Positions 8,175 through 20,091 of a DNA stretch of 32,051 nucleotides are shown in pieces. The notes below the pieces were generated by a model. It worked only from the letters and a program-made list of their open reading frames with translations. It searched no databases and was not told where the DNA came from. Made by a program: the position numbers and the translations under genes. Source of the DNA: Gnomoniopsis sp. IMI 355080 (lineage: Eukaryota > Ascomycota > Sordariomycetes > Diaporthales > Gnomoniaceae); the NCBI GenBank assembly GCA_027946555.1, contig JAPEVC010000317.1, positions 1-32,051 of the forward strand, in the 5' to 3' direction. Position 1 is the stretch's first letter. Every line of letters starts with the position of its first letter.

Positions 8175-8420
8175 TTAACCCGATTTCTTGGCCGGCGCTT
8201 CCTTTGCAACGATCCTGCGCTGGTCCGCTGAGGAGAACATAGATGTGCCTTGCGATAAAGCGTTGACGAGGACGGGGATTGCGTCGTTTCTGAAGTCGTC
8301 GGCGTTGCGGACTTTGTCAAGATCCTCGGAGAATTCTTGGGTGGCGCGTTGGAGGTAGAATGAGGTGAAGGCAACCGAGACCTCCTCATCGCTCATGTGC
8401 TTGCTTTGTTTGACGCTCAT
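8175..8420 (-). CDS. Rsa3-type ribosome assembly protein, minimal form (81 aa)
   Basis: Rsa3 acts in the nucleolus in assembly of the large ribosomal subunit. The family is defined by a C-terminal domain with a Tyr-Leu/Met-Gln-x-Ala-Thr stretch, then Asp-Leu-Asp-(K/R)-(V/L)-R and an Ala-Leu-x-Gln-Gly-x-x-(I/M/L)-F box near the end. All of these can be read here (residues about 22-68), ending in a basic tail. Family members usually carry a longer low-complexity N-terminus. Here only about 20 residues precede the domain. The ATG at 8418-8420 follows an A-rich leader. A second in-frame Met lies at codon 9. An AG after a CTGAT-like sequence just upstream (about 8429) could be a 3' splice site to an unseen first exon. 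The domain itself shows no stop or frameshift. Family call is fair; completeness is uncertain. Confidence 0.75.
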   Translation of the reverse strand: MSVKQSKHMSDEEVSVAFTSFYLQRATQEFSEDLDKVRNADDFRNDAIPVLVNALSQGTSMFSSADQRRIVAKEAPAKKSG

Positions 8421-9579
8421 CTTGATGATCTAATTATCAGCGTGGCGTAAGATCAAGGGGTTTTCTATATTGATTCAGGTGTTTGAAGCAGATGTTGAGT
8501 TTGTGATATGATGAAAAGGTTGTCGGTTGTGAAGTGTCGAGTCGGGAGAATGAGAAAATTCAGGCGGGCCGCGAGATGGACCAGCGACCCTTGTATCGTT
8601 AGCCGCGCCGTATCTGACTTGCGAAAGATGTTTCGATCTACACACTCCATTCAGAAATCCCACGTTCTCTTTTCGATTCTGAGGTAGAAAGTCAACACCT
8701 CAGCCTCTGCCCAAAGGATTCGCGGATCACGCATCGAATTCTGGTTCAATGCTATATTTTATCGGCCTTAAGGTCCCACAACAATGCCTAGGAACGTCAC
8801 GCATACTCGCCAGTGAAGAAGAGGGCCCAGTGACACTAGACATTGACGGAATGGACACTATACGAAGATAATATTCTACAACGAGAGCTTGCCTGCTAGA
8901 CTCAGTTGAGCTCTCTTGTCTAATTACCATCCATATCGAAATCACTATTGAAATATTTATAGGGTATAGGGTAGCAAAACACAGTCCGTGAAGAATGTTC
9001 GTAGCAGAGAGGGGTTTGAACACCCACACGGGATTCCGTTCACGCAAACCAGCGATCAGGACTAATCACGTCTCTCTGCCACACCATCAATGCAATGCAA
9101 TCGAGTTTCAAGTTCAAAATCTGCCAAGTTTATGAGCATAGTGGTTGGAAGACTTCTGGCAAGTCCAGAAGTCTGTGAACTAGGAGCTCAGCTACTAGCT
9201 ACCTAAAGCACATCAACAGACCTGGAAACCCCGGTCGGAGCATGATGGAGATTTCCAAACTGGCATGATGGGGACAGTGCAACTAACTGCCAATGGCGAC
9301 GTCAAACGGAGAGACCGTAGTGTCGCGTCATCAGGCTACATGCTTGTAGAGATGTGGGCCCTAGACTTCGATCACAATGTACAGGCCCTAATGAATGTTT
9401 GGCTGATCAAAACAACAACAATTGATAAAACAAGTACTCATGAATTACATGCGAAATATTGCTTGGGATTTCAAGGATACAAGATTAGTATGCCCCTATT
9501 CTGTGATGTAGAGTACCTAGGTAATCACCAAAGTACCGTACCGGTTTATAGTGACGTTTAATAACCGTTGACGGAGGGC
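8421..9579. other. Non-coding interval between rsa3-like gene and MITE
   Basis: No ORF with a recognisable product is present. The longest (9265-9561, plus) has no domain and poor codon character. A 76-nt stretch at 9004-9079 has complementary ends and a T-arm-like word on the minus strand, but it does not fold into a good cloverleaf. Confidence 0.55.
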
Positions 9580-9580
9580 C

Positions 9581-10106
9581 TAACGGTAGCTGACAAAACA
9601 TTGGTTGAACTAATGCCGTTAAGGATGGATTATCGTTATTTGAAATCTGGGTGTTATATTCATAATATGATATAGAGGTATCTCTGGGCTAGATTAATAT
9701 GAATGGTACCTCTTCTGGTTCCTTCCTTGAGAGGTCTCTAAATTCTGAGGTTTGGATATTCCTAAGCCGTCCGTCGCTGAGGGCAGGTGCGCTGCGGGAA
9801 GCGAAATCGAAAGCGAAGAAGAGGAGGAGATAAAGATAAAGACGAAGACGAGAATAGAAACGAAGAATCTTCAGTACTGATACGATGTAATATAACATCG
9901 ATTTATCTGGCTGGCGAAAGAAGCTATTGTCGTTCAGATCTGCCCCGGCCAGACTTTGTCCTGGATCAAACGGATAAGTATAGGTATTCGGTAAGAGGAA
10001 GTACTTCTCCACTCATTTCAGCCCATGGGCACTTATTTTATATACAACGCTTAGATTTTACACAACGGTAATATGCTCATAACCAAAGCTTTGTCAGCTA
10101 CCGTTA
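9581..10106. mobile_element. MITE-like DNA transposon remnant with 24-bp TIRs and TA duplication
   Basis: The 24 bases at 9583-9606, starting ACGGTAGCTGACAAA, match the reverse complement of 10081-10104 at 22 of 24 positions. Both are flanked outside by TA (9581-9582 and 10105-10106). This is the pattern of Tc1/mariner/pogo-superfamily insertions. The roughly 522-bp body holds no transposase; ORFs on both strands there are short and purine-biased (about 9800-9875 is a GA-rich tract). It is therefore a non-autonomous element, or an internal-deletion derivative, inserted 0.7 kb upstream of the exportin gene. Confidence 0.75.
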
Positions 10107-10818
10107 GCAGAAACCACCGATGCCCGGTATAGTAGTTGGGCACTGTGGCAGGCATGGGAATTCTGATATGCGACTTTGTATTATTCCTGTATTCAATAGA
10201 TATACGAGCAACACCAGAACTTGAGACATATCATTATCTGGTCTTCATGCTGTTAGCAGTCATTTCAATTCGATACTAGAGGAGAGAGCATTTCTGGGAA
10301 GGAGGGGTTGTCAATATCAGATTGGAGACAAGTCCCTTGATCCCTGAGGTCATTGACCCCTGCAGCTCACGTCAAAGGTGGAGCCAATGTGCAGCTCTAA
10401 GACACGCTCCGGGCGCGCCCAAAATTCCCAGTGACCTACGACCTGGAGACAGGCACTGTATCCTTCACCAACTTGACCAGTCCATACTCATTGTAAACCG
10501 CGCCGCGACTTTGTTCATTCGAGGGCAAAGATTTTTCACACTTGCCTTGCTTTGGCAGAGGCTTATCCAGCCCTGCTCTGCTCTTGAATCAAACAATCAG
10601 CTCACCTGTTAGCGACGCCTGCCTCCTGCTATACGACTCCTCTTCGCCAGCAAACGACACTTGACATCCTTCAACCTTGGCGCCATCCAATCCAGCGCCC
10701 TAGTTTCCCCTCCCTGGGCATACTGCAATGGCATAGCGGTGATTGTTGACTTGATTCTCGCGCTCAGTGTGGGAGGTAAATAACTTTCGCAACGCCTGCG
10801 ACCGCCAAAATAAAAGAC
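10107..10818 (+). promoter_or_regulatory. Upstream region of the exportin gene
   Basis: There is no credible gene. The last 200 bases become C/T-rich (for example around 10610-10720), as fungal 5' leaders do, and the start context is AAAGACATGG. The ORF 10322-10612 has no recognisable domain and lies within this presumed promoter. Confidence 0.4.
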
Positions 10819-13800
10819 ATGGCGACCTTGCCTTCCAACGGCACCTTCGCCTTGGGTGTCACAAACGGCGCCAACGGGCTGGCCAACGGTGACATCGTCC
10901 CCAAGATCCTCAATGCCCTCGAGATCGTCTATAACCCTCGCTCAACGAACGAGTCACGCATCGACGCCCAGAACTTCCTCGAAAGTGTCAAGTCTCTCAA
11001 GGAGGGGCCATCCCACGGCTTCACCCTCGCCTCTGACAGACAACAATCCCCCATCGTACGGTACCACGGTCTTTCCCTCCTCGAACACTCCATCATACAC
11101 AAATGGGCACAGTATGGAACAGACGAGGCTGCCTGTCTGAGGCAATGGGTATTGGAACTGGCTGAGCACGTGTCCAAAGAAGACCCCCAGTACATTCGGA
11201 ATAAGATCGCTCAGCTATGGGTAGAAGTCGCAAAGAGGTGCTGGGGGGCCGAGTGGATGGATATGGATGTCATGCTGGTTCAACTCTGGCGATTGCCTGG
11301 CTTCGGCGTTCATAAGGAGCTTGTTCTGTCAGTGCTCAGCTCGCTTTCCGAAGAGGTCATTGGGGGTGATGATCCGGTCGTGGCCGCACGAGAAGACATT
11401 CTAGACAAGGCTGTCGTGGACATATTCATGCCTACCGCTGTCATAGCAGAGGACTTTCCGAATCGCACGCCCGGCGTACCTGTCCGCTATGGAGATGAGG
11501 GCTGGTTCCAGCGGGCAGCAGCCCTCCTAAGTGAATGCCTGGCCTCCGACATGCAGAACGAGGAAATTCGTACCTGCGCCGTCAAGGCACTTTCGATGCT
11601 TACCGTCATCCTGCCTTGGACCTTCCTGAGCGCCATCATCCAGTCCAACGCTGTCCGCTACCTATATGATGGGCTTGTGGCATCTCATGTCGCCGTTCAA
11701 AAGGTATGTTTTTGCAGGTATTAGCAGCGGCCTCAACTAACTGTTATAGGGTTCTCTCGAAGCTCTCCATGCTCTGTATGCTAGAGGCGGCTTCAATGAT
11801 CAGCAATTTCTAACTTTGGTTATGCCCATGTACGACAAGCAGTGCGTGGATCGTTTCTCGCAACTATTCGTGTGGTCGACGGTAGATGCCGAGGACATTG
11901 ATGATGATAAATACCTTTTCGCAAAGAAGTTCTCGGAGGTGAGAAATTATTTCGCTCAAATGCCAGATCACGTACTAACGTTCGCAGACGGTCTCTCATC
12001 TGGGCAACTACTTGGATAAGAAGTTCCATTGCTTGGCCCCTGGCGCCGATATTCAACCCTTTCTACATTTCCTCATCCAAGTCACTCAGAGCCAAAGTCT
12101 GGTTGTTTCCATCCCGATCCTGGTGACTTGGACTAAACTGCTCAACCACCGCACTCTTGGTCCCTCGATAGCGAAGACTCCCCTCGTTGCACCCCTTTTG
12201 GAAGTGTGCAGCTCACGGCTAGTTCGCTATGAGAGCTTGCCAGAGGACACACAGGATCCTACGCTCATGCTGCTCTTGGAAGACACAGATACAATTCCGG
12301 AGCGGCATGCCTTCTTGGGCAATTATAGGCGTTACGGATCCCAGATCATCGAGACCATCGTCGAGTTGACACTTTCTGATGCCATTAATCACATCCTCGG
12401 GCAGACTGAGCATGTGCTTCAGCATCTTTACGATGGCCAACCTGCTTTCAACCCCGCCACTTACGTCAAAAACTCCATGCCCTACCTTCGAGTCGACGCA
12501 CAATTCACCGTGATCGAGTCAGCGCTCAAAGGCTATGTGAGATCAAGGCCACCAAGAGGAGCCACGCCAGAGGAAACCGCGCAAATTGAATTGCAACGAG
12601 CACAGCTGGACGGAACCCTTGAGAACTGGTGCACTCGTCTGATTGAAATGAAGTTTGAGGATCCACTCATTCGGAAACGCGTCCTTCAGCTCCTTGTCGC
12701 CTTCTCAACCACCGCTCTCAGGAAGAACAATCACTTCATGTTAGTGGTTCTGGAGCACATCTTGGTGACCTGGCCGGCAGTACAGCCGGAGTACAAATAT
12801 TATAATGAAGCGATCAAGGATCTGCAAGCCGAAAGCATTACTGAATTGCAGCGTTTGGCTTACAAGATGCCGGACAATCTTTTGGGCGTCTTTGACGACT
12901 TGGAGCGCAAGATCCAACAAATGAGCGACTCTGGAACCTTGGACGAGAGGCGCCTTGTGAATTACAAGAGCTTCCTGTTCATCATCATTCACCGTGCGAA
13001 TAACCTGGACCAAGACTCTCGTCTGCAGCGTCTGCAGCAATTCGTCGAGCCCGTTCAGGCTCAGTGGAGGGATGAGGGGTTGAAGCGAGCTCTTGGATCG
13101 TATGAAGGCTTTTGTGAGATGATTTGCCTCGATAAGGCTCAGAGATATCTGGCAAAACATCGTGTTGACCAGATAGCCGACTGGGGCTCAGTCGAGTTGG
13201 ACGACGAAGGTGCAGCCTTGCAAGCCGAAATGGAAGAGAGGCAACAGGTACAAATTCTCCAGCCCTGTTTGAGTACGCTGAACTAACCAATCGCCAGCTC
13301 CTGCCACTGCGAGCAACAAAGACTTTCCTGAATTTCTCTGTCGACAAACTTGAGAAATCGACACCGCCATATCAAGCGTCCTGTGCTTTGTGGCAGGATA
13401 GCTTCCCCATCATACTCCCACAACTCCTCCAATTCCTCACGTAAGTCGGCTCGTCTCTGTTGCATAGCTCTGTTCATTGACCCATCTCATAGTCATGCTC
13501 ATGCATCGGCAAACCCGAGTAATTGGGCTCTTCTTCCTCCTGAAATGCAATCAATCGTAGGCAGGGTGCTCACGGACAGATTCTGGCAAGCCGGAATCTC
13601 AGAAGGCAGTAAAGATGATTTCTACGCCCGAGTCATTAACAAAAAGAACACCTTGGAAGGTCTGGCGTCATCGATCCGAGGCACTATACGCTACGTCCGC
13701 GAGTTCTGTTACTCCATCATCTATTGCATGAGCTGTCTGGAGAAGCAATTTTATGGTTTCGAGGAGCTTCCTCGTCCTTTAGCACATGCGCTTTTTGCAG

Positions 13801-14894
13801 ATTCTGGCGGCCTATCATCACACCAGCTCATCGCGTTGCTGAATCTCGTGCGGCTGTTGGTTGATGTCTGTCCTGTGGAGTATCGATACCAGTTCCTGCC
13901 TCCTATACTGGCAGCTTGCTTTCAGCAGATGGATGTCAAGATCAAGTCAGAATGGGACAAATTGGACCGAGCCCAAGAGATACAAGCAGCTGCAGATGAG
14001 CTGACCGAGGAAATGAAAGCCGAGAGTGTGCTTCGTCAACTGACGTACTCTGCGGTGATTATGCTCGCCGACTTTTTGGATCCTCAGAGGACTGGTATGT
14101 GTCTTTCCATCTTACTGAAGCCCAAATCTAATGTCTTCGCAGATCTGCCGGTCAAACAGAACATGCGAAATGAACAGGAACAAGAATACCCGTCTCTGCG
14201 TAAGTTTTGCTTGATGAACTCTTCAGTCATTGAGCCCCTGCTGGTATTCATGAGCCACGCTATACGCATGCACGATGGCAGGTGCTGTGGCGTCGTGCTC
14301 AAGGTATTCCGCTCGATCATACCGGAATTTCGCGGAGTTGATGCTCAAGGGCAGAGATTACCTCCGGTAGAGCCAATGCGGCATGCACCCATACCTGACA
14401 ATTTCTTCATACCTGAGGACACTACGAAGGCTGTCCGGGAGTACATTTCCACTGAAATCCTCAAGGCATGCATCTCTTCGCTTCATGAGCATCACTTCGT
14501 TGACCTACAGCGGGAGCTGGGCAACGTCATCGCGGCCATCATCGCAAACTACATTCAGTTGACCGAGACACCAAGGGAGATTCTGTCCTCACTTCCGAAC
14601 ATGCAGCAACAAGAGGTCGATGCATGCCTCACTAAGATCACACAACCTGGGACGAGCCAGCGGGCACAGCGTGTGCTTGTTCTTGGCTTGCTCAAAGACC
14701 TCAAGGGCGTGAGCATCGCGGAGATGGGCAAGGTCCAGAAGAACATAGACTTTGGAAGTGCCAAGAAGAAGGCCTCGACTCGCACTGAAATGCAGCAGCA
14801 ATTCATGGAGGCGCCGTCCACGAATGGCCAGCAAGCAAACAATGGGCGAAACTCTCCGGACTTGACTGGCATTGCGGGTTTGTTTGATAGCTGA
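10819..14894 (+). CDS. Exportin-5/Msn5-family karyopherin (1276 aa, six exons)
   Basis: Exons are 10819-11703, 11750-11938, 11988-13247, 13298-13440, 13493-14094 and 14143-14894. The five introns are 46-52 nt with GT-AG ends and CTAAC/CTGAA-like branch sites; several would leave the frame open if retained. The product is an all-helical HEAT-repeat protein of the size usual for exportin-5/Msn5. The N-terminal 120 residues carry the importin-beta-like Ran-binding region, where the helix pair around residues 70-135 (a YHGLSLLEH-like stretch) is typical. An Xpo1-like domain follows, and the C-terminal half matches the exportin-5 module (SSIRGTIRYVREFCYS region, then LADFLDPQR). The family exports phosphorylated transcription factors and structured RNA from the nucleus with RanGTP. 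The last ten residues end in a short leucine-aspartate-serine tail. The family call is firm; Msn5 orthology is likely, so no symbol is assigned. Confidence 0.88.
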
Positions 14895-15725
14895 ATGTGT
14901 CGACAATGCCTTCTTTTGTGCAATATGCATAATGAATAGGCGACGAACGGGTGCATATGCTGCGGTCTATTTGGTGAAGTGGCTGGGTATCTGTCGATCT
15001 TTATGGGATGTGTTTCTCACAGGAGCACTTTGGGCTTAGTTATACCCCCCTGACGTAGAGAAAGTTGCTATTTGATCTAAAAACGAAGACAAAAAAAAAT
15101 CACTCAATTTTGGCCGAGATGGTACAGTGAGTGCGTGCAGAGCCTTCTACCTCCACCTGTGCAACGAACGTCCTTGCCAAGAAGAGCCTCGGAAGCAACT
15201 TGAGAACGTTAGGACTTGTTGTGTCTGCTTTCTAACCACGAAGAGCAACGCGGCCTTAGGGATCCCAGTCATGGCAGTCTGCAGTGCAACTCTGAGCGCT
15301 GTCAGTAAGGAGCTTTGATCTCCAAACCCGAAGTGACAGAAAGGGGTACGGAATACGACAGTGATGCCCGCAGGCGACATACTGGGCATGCTCAATTCGC
15401 CTCTCCTTCTGCGGACCAACGCCAGACTGCAGAACAAAATCTGTTGCTGAGGTGCAGCAAGATGGCTGTCCCGAAAGAGAGGTAGCTTGCGGATTGTGGC
15501 TTGTAGAATCCCCAGTTTACATCCCAATGCTCTGGAACCGCTACTAATACTTATGCAGTCAGTACCGCTAGTTCCTCATGGCAATCTAAGCTGCATAAGA
15601 TCGTGGTGCAGACGGGAGACTGAGCGATCGTCTAGGGCCGGGGAGGTGATCCCCTTCTAATCGATACTCTACATATTACAGGTTGATTGTGTTTTGGGCA
15701 GTGGCTGGGGGCTTTACTTGAAAGA

Positions 15726-15749
15726 CACGTAGTGTGAAGACACTACGTG
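15726..15749. repeat. Perfect 10-bp inverted repeat with GAAG loop
   Basis: CACGTAGTGT and ACACTACGTG flank GAAG. All ten pairs match. On either strand this would form a stable RNA or DNA hairpin. It lies about 830 bp after the exportin stop, so it is not an obvious 3' UTR element of that gene. Confidence 0.8.
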
Positions 15750-16159
15750 GTACGTCAACAAGTCCATAACATGAAATGCCCGAAAGTCACTATGAACGAC
15801 AAAACCACGCTTTAGTAGAGTAGGAATAGGGTCCTAAGTCTCAAGCGAATCGGCCAAATTCCGACTCGGTCTAGTAGCCGAAGATCTTCTACTGACACCT
15901 TTATATAAAACTTGCCGGTACCCCACAATTGAGCTGTTGTGCCGCTGTATTGGTCAAACTGTGTAGCTGCGATGGACATTGCTATGGCTGTTATGTTAGG
16001 GGTGGAATTAACACACCTCAGCAATGCAGAGGATCTGCATGTAGATTTCCTCCTTTCAAACTTCGAGATCTCCAGAATGGCCAGATCTTCTGGCTATCAC
16101 TGAACGTGAAGGAACCATAATGCACCGGGACCCCACCAGCCAAGACACCGGCAGGAAGT

Positions 16160-16161
<2 letters not shown>

Positions 16162-16196
<35 letters not shown>
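16162..16196. repeat. (GT)n microsatellite, 35 nt
   Basis: There is an uninterrupted run of 17.5 GT units. The Cys-Val repeats in overlapping ORFs come from this repeat and are not genes. Confidence 0.95.
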
Positions 16197-16198
<2 letters not shown>

Positions 16199-18034
16199 CT
16201 CTTGGCTCCGGGCCGCATGCAGAGTGGGGCGTTGTGGGTTGATTTTCGTTTTCATTGTGGAGTCTCAACTCTATGTGGAGGAACTTCGGCCGGAGAAGGC
16301 TCGCTTGCTTTCGCAGTTGGGCTGTTATACCCGCCAGCCTCACTGACGACGGCATTCGGAGCCCCAGATCGAGGTGTCAGGTGTCAGGGTGTCTATCATC
16401 ATCTTGATATTGGATATGTTCTTTTTTCCAAGGTGCTGACAGGGTCTGCCTAAGGCTGATCAGTGCGAGAACGCCTTTTGTTTTCTGTTTTCTCTTCCAT
16501 CCGGCAGTGGTGGTCCGGATCGAGACACTTGGCATTCGTGCGATGTTTCGAGTTTCAGTCTTTGCATACTGCGCGGTTCAGGAACGTCACCACATATCTT
16601 GCTCTTGTTGATGGACCGAGGTACAGCTCATGCTGAATAAAAGGACGATTCGACGCGATCGTCATTGCTCAAGCACTGCATGAGATCAAGTGCCTGGCGC
16701 CATTCAGTCAGTATGACTGGGTCGTGTCCGCAGATAAAGTGACTGGCGCCACCAATCTGAAGTTCGTGTCCGTAGGCCAAACTGCTCTAGCCAAGTCGAG
16801 ACTAGCGACGTCCGTGTGTCTGCTCCAACGGTCGAAAACCTATGATATACGAGTATGTTGAGCTTGGTGAGCAGGGAGAGCTGGTGATCCATGAGTCCCT
16901 GGCGTGCAGGGCGCTTGGGCTCTGTGGTAATTAATAATATGCAGGCATGGTGACATGGAAGGCCTGTAGAAGAACAGAAGCCGAAAGAGTGCTGGGAAGT
17001 GCTGGGAAGAGCTGGGTGTATCCCAGGCTCGAGGGGTCATGACCGGGCGCACACATCAATGCTACCGCTCGCCATCTCCCCATGGGCTTCTTCCAACCGT
17101 TTCAGCCGTCTTTCTGATACACCGCCGTCTGGACCATCCACTCTTGCCTCTCCCACAAGCCCACTGCCCTTCGCCATGACAAGCCTCTCGTCCGGGCTGT
17201 GCTTTGTCTTGTTATGCGTTGACCGATATACTACGCTTTCCCACCTGGCAACTTACCTTGGCACTGCATCAGTGGTTCCAGATGTCCACGTCGGAAACCT
17301 CGACCACTAGGCGCCATCGATCAGAGACCAGACCCGTATATTCCGCATACCCTCTTCTCCAGTGGCTAAGAGACATATCCCCAGATTCGTTTTAACTACT
17401 TCTCGATTCCATCTCATCCGAAGCAGGTGTATGCGAACGGCTGCATATGCGCCAGAGTCTTCGAATTGACTGGAAAGCATATGTGCCAGACCCCCTTTCA
17501 TCTTATACTACCATTGGCCCGTATTCACTCTCCTCCTTTTACACCTTCTTTCCTGAATCCTTTCTCCTTTGGTGATGTTATATCCCGCTTAGCCACGCAC
17601 CCAGGTTCGAGATCAAGTCAAGTCAGAAAACATCAGGTTTAGTTGGCCCGTCTGGTCGCTTGAGCAAACGTAATTTGTTAAACCAGAATTTACGGTTTAT
17701 GCTTTGTACAAAGGTGGTCGATCATATACTGGACGCCGTCTGATGATACGCTGTCAACCATATCACACCGATCTTTGGCTGCGCTTCACTACCACAGCCA
17801 CTGACAGTGGAATTGGTGAATACCCGAGGGGCCGAAACCTACTTGTACTATCCCTTACCCCAGGGAACTGGACTTCTGTTGACTTTGGTCTGTTTCGTGT
17901 CCACGACTTTACCAGACGCCATTTGGAAACGTTCGTGAACACAAACCCGCAATACATTACTTCCTCTTCCTCCTGCATCAACTCATTGTGTGGAGTCAGA
18001 ACCGCACAAAGTCTGCATCACCCTCCTAGTCAAT

Positions 18035-20091
18035 ATGGTGTACTGTGGAAAACCCTCAAGGGGTTGTCAGATGTGTCGCACGCGGAGGATAAAGGTGAGT
18101 CTCTCTACCCGTCCGATGCCCAGGGATTCAAAACCATCCGTGTCGTACAGCGATACTAACTACACATGTCCTTCTTGCTTGTAAAGTGCGACGAGACCAA
18201 ACCCACATGCAACCAATGCGCCAGAACACGCCGGACATGTCCCGGCTACAAAGACGACTTTGACCTTGTCTTCCGCAATGAGACCAAGTCAACCGAGCGC
18301 AAGGTCCAGAAAGCAGCGGGCCGCAAGGGCTCCGTAGTGTCGACTGCTAGCAGCAGCAGCGCTGCCTCGTCACCTACTTCCTCAATCGACTCGCTCTCGC
18401 CAATGGCAAAGGAGTTCATCCGCTCGCCAACGAGTGATGGCTTCTCAGAGTTCACCAAGATGCTGAGCATCCCCACAGAACAGCTGGCATCGTGCCACTT
18501 TTTCAGCAATTTCATTCTGGTGCCGAGGCAGGGGTGCACTAGGGGGTTTATGGATTATTTACTGCCGTTGATGAAGGACGAGAAGTCAAATGGCCATTTG
18601 CAGCATGCCTTTAATGCGTGTAGTCTAGCGCATTTGGGGAATCGAGTCAAGAGCAACGGCGAGAATATTCCGAATAGGGCGCTGAGTGAGTATACGAAGG
18701 CATTGTCTTCCACTCACAAGGCATTGAAGGACCCGGAGGCATCAAAGACGGATGCTACGCTGGCGGCGGTGCTACTTCTGGGTTTATATGAGGTAAGTCG
18801 GATTTCGTCTCCGGACCGGGAACAATGGTACTGACACAAACCTGTGCAGAACATTACTGCCAAAGAAATGGGCGTCTTCTCCTGGGGCTCGCACATAGAA
18901 GGTGCCATTTCACTCGTCAAATCCCGCGGCCGCGAACAACTTCGCTCCACCACTGGACTGCTCCTTTTCATTGCTGTTCGCACGCAGATGATTATCCACA
19001 CGCTCACTACGGGCAAAACCCCCATCATGGGCGTCGACTGGTGGATTTCCGATGCCGTCAAGGACGAGGTTGCCGCCGAATGCCAGCGTATCAATATCAA
19101 GACGTCAGAGCTCCGCGCGGAAATCACCCGGCTCATGTCAACGTTGGCGCGCTCGCCCGAGAATATCGAGTTGATGCTGACCCTGATTCGAAGGGCACAG
19201 ACGGTGGACAGCGAGTGTGTGAAATGGATCAAGAATGTTCCGGAAAGCTGGAAGTGGAAGAGCGTGGCGTGGGAGGACAGCGTGCCCAGTGGCGACTTTA
19301 GCCGTGCCGAGGTCTTCCCCGGCCGGGTCGACGTATACCGGGACTTTTACATTGCCTCGGTATGGAATATGCTGCGGGTATCGCGCCTTGTTCTGGCGAG
19401 TGTGATTGTACGCTGTGCCGCGTGGGTCTGCTCGCCAGTAGACTATCGCACGACGCCGGAGTATGCTACGGCCGCACGGACGTGTGTCGATACCATCACC
19501 GATATCATCGCGAGTGTGCCGTACCACTTGGGCTGGCACCTCAAGCCGGAAAGGAGGCATCTGCTGGAAAAGCAATTGTCAGGGTTTGCTTGCGGCGAGG
19601 AGGACGCGCTCAAAGGCTTGGCAGGTTACTTCTTGACTTGGCCGCTTGGCTGTATTCAGAGCCAGGACTACACGACGGATGCACAGAGAAGTTGGATTCA
19701 GGGGCGACTGCGGTACATTGCTGATGAGCTGGGCGTAAAATACGCACACATTCTGTGTCAGGTGAGTGTCTCCCCAAAGACGGTGATATCCTCTTGGGCC
19801 TTTGGCATGTGCTAATGAAATCCGAAACAGCTCAATGTCCGCATACCGTCGATGCTCATCCGCCGTGATGGGCTCATGGCCCAGCCATATCCGGTTTCGC
19901 AGAACTTTATGAAGTTGATGTCAGCGCGTACTGCGCCGCCCTCATCTGGGTATACCCTGAACCCACTCCAGCAGCGCGAGGCGATGCAGAGGGAACAGTA
20001 CGAGAACAAGAGGACCGAGCTTCTCGAGAAGGCCTCCAATAACGCTGGTCCGGGTGTTGAATTTGTTGCGAAGAGTTGGCTCAGTGTCTGA
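18035..20091 (+). CDS. Zn(II)2Cys6 transcription factor with fungal-specific domain (612 aa, four exons)
   Basis: Exons are 18035-18094, 18187-18792, 18850-19761 and 19831-20091. Introns are 92, 57 and 69 nt with GTGAGT/GTAAGT donors. The N-terminus carries the binuclear zinc cluster at Cys 11, 14, 21, 28, 31 and 38 (C-X2-C-X6-C-X6-C-X2-C-X6-C) with basic residues between. Intron 1 falls exactly before the third Cys, a common position in this family. A Ser-rich linker (about 65-90) follows, then a long helical region of the fungal-specific activation/dimerisation type (probably the Fungal_trans_2 group), and a Gln/Arg/Glu-rich C-terminal helix. It should bind CGG-type half-sites in the nucleus. 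The target pathway cannot be read from sequence. Neighbours are housekeeping genes, so a cluster-specific role is unlikely. Confidence 0.88.

Larger units (their letters stand above)
14895..18034. other. 3.1-kb intergenic region between exportin and Zn2Cys6 gene
   Basis: I find no ORF here with a recognisable domain on either strand. The region contains the perfect hairpin at 15726-15749 and the GT repeat at 16162-16196. The last 500 bases are C/T-rich and probably serve as promoter and leader of the downstream regulator; an ORF at 17704-18159 overlaps its first exon in another frame. Confidence 0.5.

Noticed and set aside
9265..9561. 98-residue plus-strand ORF as a gene.
   Set aside because: No domain, no leader or intron signals, and it lies in a non-coding interval flanking the MITE.
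10322..10612. 96-residue plus-strand ORF upstream of the exportin gene.
   Set aside because: No recognisable feature; it sits in the presumed promoter.
16164..16453. Cys-Val repeat ORFs.
   Set aside because: They are translations of the GT microsatellite.
17704..18159. 151-residue ORF as a separate gene before the Zn2Cys6 factor.
   Set aside because: It overlaps exon 1 and intron 1 of the factor in another frame and has no domain.
18825..19301. 158-residue ORF overlapping the Zn2Cys6 gene.
   Set aside because: It is an alternate-frame shadow of exon 3, whose real frame is set by phase-matched introns.
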